In this document: piece after piece, positions 46,930 through 59,300 of the stretch
Numbering within the stretch: position 1 is the stretch's first letter
Layout of the letters: every line of letters begins with the position of its first letter
NCBI RefSeq assembly: GCF_040436345.1
Contig: NC_133223.1
Location: forward strand, 21,105,613-21,169,612
Source of the DNA: Pagrus major
Taxonomy: Eukaryota > Chordata > Actinopteri > Spariformes > Sparidae
Reading direction: 5' to 3'
Length of the DNA: 64,000 nt
Made by a program: the position numbers and the translations under genes
Notes under the pieces: generated by a model
Database searches by the model: none
What the model saw: only the letters and a program-made list of their open reading frames with translations
Told to the model about the DNA's origin: nothing

Positions 46930-47022
46930 TGCTAGGGAGGCACCTGGCGCCATGTCCGCCGGAAAACACCTGCGAGCTACAGTCAGATAACAACCGATTT
47001 CACCTGTGAAGAGGACAGACAG
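46930..47022 (+). other. abca12: probable abca12 5'-UTR exon (non-coding exon 1)
   Basis: A GC-richer patch ending in a good donor, GACAG|GTAGGT at 47022/47023. The next exon (47316) starts 12 bases upstream of the abca12 ATG, so a leading non-coding exon is required. The 5' limit is not determined. Confidence 0.5.
46952..46990 (+). CDS. upstream ORF (12 codons) in the probable abca12 leader
   Basis: ATG with G at -3, twelve sense codons (MSAGKHLRATVR), then TAA, all inside the putative first exon. It does not overlap the main start. It could modulate translation; function unknown. It depends on the transcription start lying upstream of 46952. Confidence 0.35.
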   Translation: MSAGKHLRATVR

Positions 47023-47327
47023 GTAGGTCAGATGCTTTATTAGTACACTGCTAGCTTAATATTAAGAGTGCACTTGGTTTTCATTAAGATTTAAGGCATT
47101 ATTCTGTCATGTCAAGAAGAAAAACATACATTTATATATTATACATTTATATAAATGGAAAATAAAATTATATTTTTGTTTATTTTATTTTATATTATAC
47201 ATTTAAATCTTTATCTGTTGTATCTGAAAAGTCAAACCACTGCAAAAGATTTTAAGTGTACGCCATTAACACAGTTGAAAGTGAGTGGATAATGTGTAAT
47301 GTGTCTTCATTTCAGCCTCCTCTACTG

Positions 47328-50300
47328 ATGGCCTTCTTCAGGCAGCTGCAACTTCTTCTCTGGAAGAATAGGCTGAGAATCATCAGACAGCCGGTGAGCT
47401 TTTACTCTATTTTATTTCAATCCAATCTATTTTATATTTTGATTTATTATTATTATTATCATTTATTTATTATTATTATTTTTAATACTTAAAAAAAAAA
47501 AGTTAGTCCCATTGAGATCAAGGAAGACCTGGCTAAGAATGTTATTATAACCTTGTAAAGTAACAGAAAAAAACTTAAAGGTAACACATCAGAGTGATTT
47601 TCAACTGCAGTGGGAGCTGTTATTTTATTTTATTTTATCATTTTTATTAGCCTTTATTAAGACAAGTTAGCTCCATTGGGATCAGGGGAGACCTGGCTAA
47701 GAATGTCAGCAACACAGATTTATATTAAACTATTGTTTTATTTCTATATAGCAGTGTCAGGTTTACAACTACCTTATCAGGATTGTGAGGAATAAATTAC
47801 ACAAAAACTGTACTTTTACACACTGGATGCCCCATATTTATTGAATATTTTATTCAAATTGAAGAAGAGTCCTGTAAATGAACTCTTCATAATCTGATTG
47901 CTCATGTTTTATGATAATCTTGTGTCGTAGCTATGGTCGCTGACTCTGATCGTCTGGCCGCTGATCATCTTCATCATCATTGCTGTGACCCGCCAACAGT
48001 TCCCTCCAGTCGTAAAAGAAACATGTAAGTGTAAAACTGCGCAGAAACAGTGGATGAGTGCCACGATCAAGGCCCGTGTTTTGTTGGTGACGTGTATTCC
48101 AATAGCCATTCATTAATCAAGTCGTGCTATTACATAATCACAAAGAATGAGGCTTTATATACAGAAAAACCTTGAGCAAACAGAATTAAACTTTCAATAC
48201 AACACAATGGAAATGAATTGTTGACGTTTACAGGCTACCCTGGCGCTGCAAAAGATAAAGATAAACCCACTAGAAACACCTCTTACAAATTTTACAGTTA
48301 TGGCTCTATGTTTTCAACGTACTTTCAGTAAAGAGGAAACATTTTAAAGCACACGTTAAATGAGTCTGACGTTATCTGAAGTGTAGAATAAAGAGGAAGC
48401 CAGAATCTGAATGAGGGGAACTTCAAGGAAAGAACCAACCGGTTTAAGATTCAAGTTGCATTAACACAATATTGACCTGACACGGACCGCAGGGGTTTTT
48501 TTTGGCATCATAAAGGATAGCAGCACTTAAGGACATTTGAATTTCACAATCAAAGTAAACCAAAACATGAATAGACCCTCAGATGTGAACCTATCCCTGC
48601 ACTGTTGACTGGGTGTTTGCACTTTTCTGAACTTTGACAAAGTGCATTTATTCAGATAGAATAATGTTGTTAATGGTGCGTAAGAAGGGAGCGTTACACA
48701 TTTGCTTTTGTGTGGTTGCGTATGATCGCAGATGAGTGGTTTGTTGTGGAGGGAGGGGCAGAAATCGGAGCCAGTCTTTAGGTCATCAACAAGCCTGGTT
48801 GTTTAAGAAATACGTTGCAACCTCAAGAAATGACTTTGTCTCACTGAGATATATCCTCCTATACACCTGTCAGTATTTATTTGCAGAGGATCCTCCCACT
48901 GTCTTATCTGATCTGATTCTATGAATGCAGGGATTCACCTGTTATTTAATAACCCCGGCATGTCCTAAGTGAATCTGAACAATAGGACCTTCCCTTCCTC
49001 TGTAAGTGCTGTAAGTGCTATGTGTTGTGTTTTTAAAACTAATTTTATTTAGTGTCATGATGATGCATTTCACATACACTAGGTTGTTAATTTATCCACG
49101 CTGGAAACAGGCACGGTAACGGAAAAACACACGCAAAAATCAGTCCTTATCAGTGTCAGATCAGACTGAATGACAAGCGGCAGCCTTGACTGAGGTTGGA
49201 TCGTGTTACGAATTACTCCGCAAACTCAGTCTAAAGACATCTCAGATGTCCACATGGTTTAATTGAGTACGGGCCACTGTTTCTCACAGAGCTACAGTAT
49301 TAAGTGTTATTAAAGGCATAATATTTCAATCAGTACAGATTTTTGATAGAGACAAACGAGTGAGAGGATATGAAGTAAAAAAAAACTAAAAATGCTGAAA
49401 TGACGGCAGAGAGAGAGAGAGCACTTTTGAATTTTACAGGGCAACGTGCCTGGTTGTGATTGGTTGAGGAGGAGAATGAGCTGGAGAAGATTAGGGAAAG
49501 TGGGAGACTTGGCTTGTGACTTAGAGTGCATGCATAAAGAGATAGTCCTCCTGACTGAACTTTCGCTAAGCTTCGTGTAACACAGGGCTCCAGACTAACT
49601 TTTCACACTGGTTGTGCTGGTGCACCTAGCTATTTCATTCAGGTGCCCCCAATAGCACAGGCTGCAAGTTTGTTTTAACAGATATTGCGATTGTGATGTG
49701 ATTCATGATTAATGAGAATGATACTGCTGCGCTTCATCATAACGCTGCTTTTTCACACATTTTATGTTTGTGAAAAGATTTCAGCTTCTGCGATTTGGAT
49801 ACTGAATTAGGCCATAATGTGATGTTGATCAAATTACAATTAATTGTGCAGCCCTAATTTTAACTTAATTTATGGGCACATATTTTAAACAGGAATAAAT
49901 AAATAATAACTTTTTCATGCCAAAAAAATATGTAATCACAATTCAAAATGAAGATGACTATCTTTACAGGTTGTGATGTCTCACAGTTATTCTCGTTTGA
50001 ATGCTAGGAATGTGGACACAGTACCAGACACATTCTTACATGCACACGCAGACAGACAGGCGTGGGACACGTACAAAATGTACTATTGGTTTGTACTACT
50101 GTACTGCTCTACGCCAACAGATTAATCTACAGAAAATATGTTTGCAGGCTAATATTTATTATTGTAAAAGGCAACTTTCTAAGCACCTGGTTGGAGTTTG
50201 TGTTTCCACTTTAAAATGTCTTAAAACAAAGAAAAAAAAGGATTTTGTTGAGTTGTGTACTTACATTAGTCTGTGATTTCAGTAAGTAAGTAATGATGCT

Positions 50301-53300
50301 CTTTCTGAACTTTCTGAACTTCTGGAGGAACATCAGTTGATGCATCAGTGAGCCAGGAAGGAAGTGACAACAACTTCCGTGATCACACGCTACTTCACAA
50401 TGTCATCAAACTACCTCTTTTGTTTCTATTGTTTTTGAGTGAGGGACCCTTGTGGCAGAAATCGAATACTGTGCATTTAAATCATTCTCTGTAATTATTG
50501 TGAAAATGTTCAGTAACTGTTTTCCATACATTTGAGTTCTGTGCTCAAGTGTCATGGTTGAAAATGAATGAGTGTATGGATACAAGTCGTTGAATGCCTG
50601 TTCAAATACTTACATCGTTATTGTCCTTGTTTTCTCATGAGTCACTTCTCTCCAACTTAAAGCTGAACATGAATTCAGTGTAACTGGATGACCGATTTGA
50701 GGTCTGATGTCATTCAAAAGTTAGTTTATACGCTGTAGGTTTGAATAGTGTTTTCTGCAAATGCTAGGACTAATCCTAGTCAAACACTGTTTGCTAGGCT
50801 TCCATTCTCTCTCAGAGAAATGTGTTGTGTCAAGATGAAACACTGCTTTCTGAGATTGTATTAACAGTATTGAATACCAGAAAGGTCAGTGTATTCACAC
50901 TAGGCAGACTGCAACCTGATCTCCTTGTTGTCTGACAAAAGATGGTCTGAGTTACTCATTGGTAGTTACATGGACAAATGGAAATGATCTCTGGCTCCTG
51001 ATCCCGTTGTTAGAGTACGCCCAACAATCCAACATGTTGTCATAGAGCAACGGGAAACCGCAACAGATTCAATTCATATTATATTTCATTTTTATTATCA
51101 TATTATATATAATTCATATTTTGTAAGAATGCAAGAATATAAATTGATTTTCTTTTGATGATTTTTTAATCTGCATTAGTAAACAGGCAACATTCCGCTG
51201 TGTCTCCTGTGGTTGCGTCATCGTCTCACGTGCTACCTGCTGGCATGAAACGTGCATACATGAGTGATGAAAGTCAAATGATGTAGGTTACGGCAAGCAA
51301 GCGAAAAAGCTAATGATTGTTGCAGCACACAAAGACATTTACGGCTCGTTAAAGATCGGCAGGATCAGCAGTGCCTGAAGCAAATCAATAAAAGTTCACA
51401 CCATGGCCAAAGTCATGCCTTTTCTCTACAACATATTTTGTAAGCTGGCGTAAATGAAACAATCGAGGAGTTACTGAGCTCTTCAACTCGTGAATGAGTC
51501 CGTCTCTGCCGCTCGACTTACACATAGGCACATAGTCTGCCTGCCTCTCTTTTTTAATTGTTGCAAAACCTGCTAGTGCTCATTATTAATCTTCTCAGCG
51601 CCGTAACAATAATTTACCCTTGACATGTGTCAAGCCTGCTGAGCATTTAATCTGAAATAACTGGACCTGATAACTAAGTTAAGTCTTGAGAAAGTTGAAG
51701 AAGGTGTGGGAACCCTGTATTCACACTTGTCATCTACCGGAAACTCATGTCAAGTAGTGCCACTGAAATTTACATAATTGAGTACATTCATTACCATTAT
51801 TAATGGTAGTGCTGTTGTCTAGGGTCCTCACTACAGTAACAACTTTGTCATGTCTCCTCCAGGTTATGTGGGACCACGAAACCTCCCCAGCACAGGCTTC
51901 TTCCCTTTCCTGCAAACCCTCATGTGCAACACAGACAGCACTTGTTATAACAAGTCACGCCTGGTGGACCCGTCTGCATCGAGGTCATCTCGTAGATCCC
52001 GAAGGAGTGCAAGGTACTACTGTTCATCAGTACACACTGTATATGATCTATTATCTGACCTATATGACAGATGTGCCAAATGCTCATATAATTGCGTCGT
52101 ACTGTTTTGTTTTTTTTTACCTTCCTCATCTCAGACATATGGAATGTCTCTATCGGCCCGTTATAACGTGATTAAACAAAAGAGAAAGTCGCTCAGAGTT
52201 CCCTTCGGTCACAAAGGAGGGACACACCTTGGCATAGCAGCGTCACATGAGATGATGAGTCAGCGTGATCATGGAAATGTACCAGCAACAGACAACCCCC
52301 TGTGGTGACAGTGAAATCTCCGCTGCCTCGTCACAAATAACCAGTTTAATGAGGCCATATTCATCCGCCTTCGAGTCAAAAAGCTGATAAAAAGAAATAT
52401 TTTGAAAGCAGTAGATGACTGATTGTGACATCTCTGCCACCAGTTGTGTAACCTTTTGGAGACAAGCACCTTCGTGTATGGAGACTTGTCTTCATTGTTT
52501 AGTTCAGGTGTTAAATACCAACAGTAGTTTGTGTCAATGGCTTAGTTTTGTTGTCTCTGCTTCTGTTATGGAAGCTGACGTGCTGTCACTGAAGCGAATC
52601 AAGGATGATGGTAGCCACAAATTTCCAGCCGAGCTACTTTGGGTAAAGCTTTTGTTTTGGTTCTTTGGTTTGGAGAACTGGTTTGGTTTTTGTCCTGCCT
52701 CCTCTTTTACCCAACCTCTGCTCCATTAGTTTGTCCTTTGCCCTTTGTCCTTTGTCCCTTGTTCCTTTGTACTTGTTCTTATTTTAAAAAATAATTTTGC
52801 TATATTTATTTATTTATTCCAGGCTAAATATACATCTGGTACTGTAGTGTAGGGAGTAAAATTTGAGAATCTTGTCATTTTTAAGCAAGAACAACTAAGA
52901 TGAGGAACTATCACATGATCAAATCCTCATGAGAGCAAATGCTAACAAAAATGTAATATTTCCTAAAATTGACTTGGTCTTCATATCGTATATTCAGCTA
53001 CTCGACTGCCCTTGAAGATGTTTCAGCTTTGCAGAGAGCTGGATAAAAGCCTCTATGGGAAAACCCTTGAAGACAGGCTTATGTTTAAAATTTCATGGTC
53101 TGAATATCTTTTAAGAGTCTCATCTGATCCTTTTGACTCTGTATGACAGCGCGAACTCCCCGGGGGATTCCCCGCTACAAGACCTGATTAAGGGGGATTT
53201 CAAACTGGCTCTCCCGGAGGACTCCAGCAATGATCTCGCAGCACTGATGGAGGTCTTGAACAACATGATGGGTAAGTTATCCTCATTCATGGACCCTTTT

Positions 53301-56300
53301 TTTCTATGTGCAATGGCAAAAATCACATTTTCAGTGTCAAGTGTCACACCTCCAGTTTTGGGTAGAGTTATGCACTTTTTATTTTTGCATCAGGGAGTCC
53401 CATTTAAAACACATTTTATGACACAGACAACAATTTGATATTTGATTGGATATTTGGTAGACTAGCCACACTGTACATTAATTTAAATCAAGTTGAATTG
53501 AACAGAATTACTTCAATTAAGTAAGTAGAAAATCATTTTTATAAATTTTCAGTTAGGTGAAAAGTTCGATGTCTATCTGTTTGATATGAAGCTAGTGCTA
53601 GGTGACAAATAGCTTAGCAAAAAGGCTGGAGACAGTGGAAACAGCCAGTGGAAACAGCCAGCCCCTTTTCCATCCACTTTTAGTTTTGTGCAGATTAAAA
53701 AAATAAGATGTGAAGTGTTATTTAGTGAGTTGCAGAGGTGCAGGTTGGTAGATTTTTTTACTTTTAAAACAAAGAGAAGCAAGCTGTTACTCCTTAACAC
53801 CAGTCTTTGTGCTAAGCTAATTAAACTATCTCCTGTTAGCATCATATTTAACAGACATATGAGAGGGGTAGTCATCTTCTTTTCTTCTTTTCTGTGTTAA
53901 AGGTCCGTCTCAGCAGGGAAGGCCCAATAATGTCTCTTTCACCAACGGATCCACTTCTCTGGAAGATCAGGTGGGTATTGTTAAGATATAATAGGAGGAA
54001 CAAAACTGCTGAGGATGAGGAAAATCCTGTTTGTTAAAGTGTCACCGTATTGAAAGCTTGTTTGCTTTCTTATGTATTAGTCATTGTAAACAGCAGATGA
54101 GCCATTGTTCTCTGACAAAAGATGCCAGTAGGAATGCTGAGAAGATTTATGTAAAATTCAAATTTCTCTTTATTGTATTTCTTCTTTTGTAAGTGACACT
54201 ATAGTGAACCTGGTAGGACATTATATCTGAGTACAATGGAGACTATGTTATAGTAGCGATAAGGACAGATTAAAGATTAAGACAAAATGATAAAGATTCT
54301 GAAAGTAATGCAATACTATGGAACGTACACTGGTGAAACTATGACAAAAGATAAGTTAGTAGGTTGTATCACATGATAAAGGTTCAGTTTTTCAGAGTAA
54401 AAGCTCATTTGGTTACATATTATATTTTAATAATTATACTATTTGTAATGCTGACACTTCACATGCAGATATGTGTGTTATGGCATGTGGCAGAAAGTAT
54501 TTTGTGAATAACGCTCACTATTTATATGGTAAATTACATCTTTGAGCACAGATATGATTGGTTCCTGATTCCTACAACGATTAATTGATTAGTCGATGGC
54601 AGGATCTTTGGCAGGAAACTGAATATCTTTAGGTTGTGGACAAAACAAGACATTTCAGGACAAATCGACTAGTCATGAAAATAGTCGTCAGTTGCAGCCC
54701 TGATTTGAACTGTAAACATGTGATTTACAGTCTACACTTACGCTCAGAAAATCAAGTAATATTGTGTGAATGTATGTTTTAAATGAACACCTTCACTTAA
54801 TGTGTAACTGTAACAATCTGATTCATCTCTTGCAGGAGACCTTGCAGCAAATGCTGGAGTCAGTGAGTGTGGTGAAAAGGGCCATCTGCACCATGATGCT
54901 GCCAATGATAAACACAACCTCACCCGACCTGCTCTCCTCTGCTGTGGTCACTTTCTGCAAGTCCAACAACACTGTGACTGAGGTCTCGCTCCAAACCCTC
55001 AATGAGGTGTGTCTGTGTGCGTTTGTTTGCTTGCATACATACATTATGTCAGTTTGTGCCTGCATGCGTCAGCTTGTTCCCATCAGGACTGTGTGGTGAT
55101 GCTCAGTTCAAACTTCTTTTATTTCTATTTTATGTGAAACATTTGTTGTATATCTAATTATACAAAACTGGTGTGTTTGTTTTGCTGACTCTGAACTTAA
55201 TTAACTCTGGTTGTTAGATACTGACGCAGCTGATGCAGACAAAACCCGATGAGATGGCGACAGCGGCTGGTGTGGTGGTGTTGGTGATCGATCAGTTGCA
55301 AAATGAGACCTCACTGTGGGACACGCTGCTAGCTATTCCCCGGCTCTTCTCTAATGGTTCTGTTGACCAAGTGCTGGGCAGTGCTGAGGTCCTACTCACC
55401 AGCATACACCGGTAACGTACATTGAGTGATGGAGCAGTGCAAAATGAATTCAGGACAGCTGTTAGAAGGTGTTTAGGCCCTTATTGATAGTGCCCCTCAC
55501 CCTCCGCCTCCCCTTTTTTTTTTCCCAAGACGGTTCTGCCTAGTCCTGTCCTACCTGTAAGGGCGAATCTAAGTATCGACTGTTGGGATTAGTTTAGGAA
55601 TGAAGCTGTGGTTAACCACAGTACTTTCACACAGGTGACTGGAGTTCAAAGTCGAAATTCAATGTTAACTTATAATTTTCAGACGTAGCTGACTTATTAA
55701 TTTTAGGGTCTTGTTTTGTTTTCAGTTTCATTCGCAGTTTGGTTAGGATTTGGCACCAAAAGTACTTGGTTAGGTTACTTACACCTGGGTGTAAATAGCC
55801 GTATTGGCTATAGCAAATAGCCAGTGTGGCCAACAATAGCATTGTTTGTCCCAAGTGGCCCCAAGTTACTGGAGGTACCTTATAAGTATGGCAATCTTAA
55901 CATTATTCAGATTGTACATATTAGACATTGGTTATGACCATCGGCAGAATAGTTAATGGAGAAATAGAAAAAAAAACCCTGACCACCTGCAACATTTTAA
56001 GGGAAGTCCTGTGTAATATACTAATGTTACTGTATTAGCTAGCAAGCATAACCAATCAAGAGCTGTATTTAGTCGCCTGAACACAAAATGCAAACTGTGG
56101 GCCACTCATAGTGGGTCAAAATTATGAGAGATTGCAAGAAACAATCAATAATAATTTTGATAATTATGATAATATTCTTGATCCACTTCTGGAGACCATA
56201 CACAGCTGCACACTCAGGGAATCAAGTGAATGGTCTCAGGCATGAGCACTCTTTATAATGTAAAGACTGTTGGAGCCGCTGAGAACTGCTCAGGTTTTTT

Positions 56301-59300
56301 CCAGATTCCCTAGACATCGTTTTTAAAAGTCACATTATGTAGAAAGTAAAGATAAAAGTAGAAAAATGTTTACTTCTCAGCATAATTTGCAGTCAAACAT
56401 GCGTCTGTTGTAGGGAGAAGCCCCTGCAGTGATCCCGGCTATTCTACTTCTGGTTCAACCCCCAAATCGTGCATAGTGGTATTATACGATTTTATCCTGC
56501 ATATTTAATAATTGCCTATCCGTGTTATGGTGGAGTCCCGTTAGTCCTCCCTCTTACACCTTTAAGCAGTTTGTAAAACGTGTATTTGAATTTTATTTTT
56601 GCTTCATATTTTGTCAGTTCACAGTTTCTGCAACTAGTGATTGATTTAAATGGGTAATCCTGAGTTTCCCTAATGAAAAGAGATGAATCATGCTGCTTTA
56701 AAGGGCTGCAAGATTCAGGTGTCGTAGTATGATCTCACCAATTTTGACATTTAAAAAAATATGTGTGAAACAGGACAACACCGCCTGCTTTGGTATAAAA
56801 AGGGTCAAGGTTAGGAATACTAAACTCAGGTACAATAACATTTAACCCTGGTGACTTCAGTTTAGATATACTGCATTGGTACTGACTTTCAAACACCCAG
56901 TATAGCCCTGGATGCATCCCAACAACATCTGAGACTTCAGGATTTAGAGCAGCAGGAGGGCAAAGTGTGTGTTTGTCTCATCATTAGTTCTTCCAAGTGT
57001 TTGCTGCAGGTTCTGTCTTGTTTTGACCATTAGATGTTTTTCCCCTGTGCTCTCTCTAGTGCTATAGATGTCATCAAGAGCAATTTCCCTGAAGCTGGTG
57101 CCTCACTTTCGAGGATAAGGCCAGTTTTTGTTGGAGGCATCAGCCTGCTCCAATATGTTCAAAACTGGCCTGGCAAAGGTAAATTGTAATGTCAGCTTCA
57201 AACACTCAGCAGTTTGAGGGCTTTTTTAATTGTGAGACTTCAGTGTATATTTGTTGTCTTTATGCACAATTAAAACCTCTGATTTCCTAATATACCTTTA
57301 AAATACAGTTTCATTTCATAAAAAGCTGTATCACAATGAAGGTATGAAGCCTTGCTGTCTCAGGGTGCAACAATAACATTTCATAGCAGTTAATCTTATA
57401 GAGACAACAGAGAAATGTTGTCAATCAGGTTTTGTGCTGATATGCTGTCACGGTGTAACATCAGATTTCATTCTGTTTAGCTGTGTCCATTCCCCTCGGA
57501 GATGTTGTCACGTTGCAGAATGACTCAGTGAGTGAAATGGTGAAACAACTTCTACAAAACGTTGAGATACCACTGGACAAGGTACGTGTTAAGTCATTTT
57601 ACAGTATCTATACAGTATGTTCAAGAAATATGATTGAAATATGTTTCTATCAGAGTAATGTTACCAATCTGATAAGGATCTTTTCTGTACATGTTTTTCA
57701 TTCCCAGTTTAGATATATCTGATTTCATATTACATATTGAACATTTCAAGATTAAAATAAAGCACAGCACACAAATCTGTTGTGCAACATTTGTGTGTCA
57801 GTCTGGGTTAGAAAACCAAATTTGAAACAGGACAGTTTTAAAGCAGTTTATTTTTGGCAGAGAGTTAAGAAAAGCAACATCAGTGTTATGTCTGTATGCT
57901 ATGTAGCAAGAGCTAGCAGCCTGTTAGCTTAGCTTGGCAGGGAGCAGAGGGTAACAGCTAGCCTGGCTCTCTTTAAAAGCAACAAAAACCACCTGCTAGC
58001 ACCTCTAAAGCTTACTTACTAACATGTTATACCTTGTTGGTTTAATCCTTAAAAAAACTGAAGTGTTAAAATGACAATTACTCATTTTTTTGCGGAGGTT
58101 ATGTGCATCAACATTTCTTGGCTAGTGTGTCGAATACTGAGCTTCAGAGGTGATTTTCTTTTACCTTTGGGCAGAGCCGCACTATGTTAGTTGTTTCCCC
58201 CGATTCCAGTCTTATTATCAAGCTAAGCTAACAATTTCCTGGATGTAGCTTCATATTTAAAGACGCAATATGTAAGAATGTTAGTTTAATAAACTTAAAA
58301 ATTAACTGAAATTGTCAACCGAATGTTAATAGTGAACAGTTTTGATGTCATGTCAAAGTCGTCTACTGTGTTGCAGAGACATTTACTGAGGTAAGCATGC
58401 TAACCAGTTAGCACTGAAAACTTATTTTTCCCAGGGGTCTAAGCTCTAAAGCTAGGTAAACACCAAGACTCCCCAATAGTCAGAGTAGCTGCACGTCGAA
58501 CTGAGCTAAAAAGCTGAAGGCACTCATGGATGTATAGAATACAGTTAGCAGCAGTTAGCGGTGATATGCCGCTCCCCATTTGTTTGGAGTAGAAATTCAA
58601 CAGGTGGCCAATTCTTACATATTGCACCTTAAATATCAATATGAGAGTGTTATCTACAAGAGCACTGAAAATGTAATTGTATTTCAAAAAATGTCTGCCT
58701 ATTTCTTTTGATGCAACACTCCTTTAACAATAATAATTGTTCCATAAATAAGTGGCTACTTTATGAAGACTTGCACCATTGTTTTTATTATATTTACTTT
58801 ATTCTCTTCCCCTTTAGGCTATCGCCCTGACATTAGATAAAGATATGGTGCGTAGCCACATGTGTGACAACAGCAGCAAGCCGTTATGGCTCACAGCAGC
58901 GTGCAGCACAGGCACGTTGGACATGGTTCTGGGCTGGATCTCCCCTGAGCTGGTGGCAAAACAGGTACGTTGGAATGATATAAATGTTATCATCATCAAC
59001 AGAAGAGAAGCCCAGACATCAAAAAAGTGTCAGCTACTTAATATGTGTGGCTGGATTTGTCCTTTTCTGTTCTCTCTCATGCTGTTTGTCTGTGTCATTC
59101 TGTCCTTTCTCATGATTTGGATTCTCAAGTGCCACCATCACAAGTAATTAGATTCAGAGTGCGCCGAATAATTAGTCTACTGCCGGAAGAAGGCTGTTGG
59201 CCATGGCAACGAGCAACTGCAAATCCCAGGTCGCACCTGAGGAACAGACACCTCAAAGAAATCCAATTAGCGCCGCCACTGCGGTAGATGTGTTTTAATG

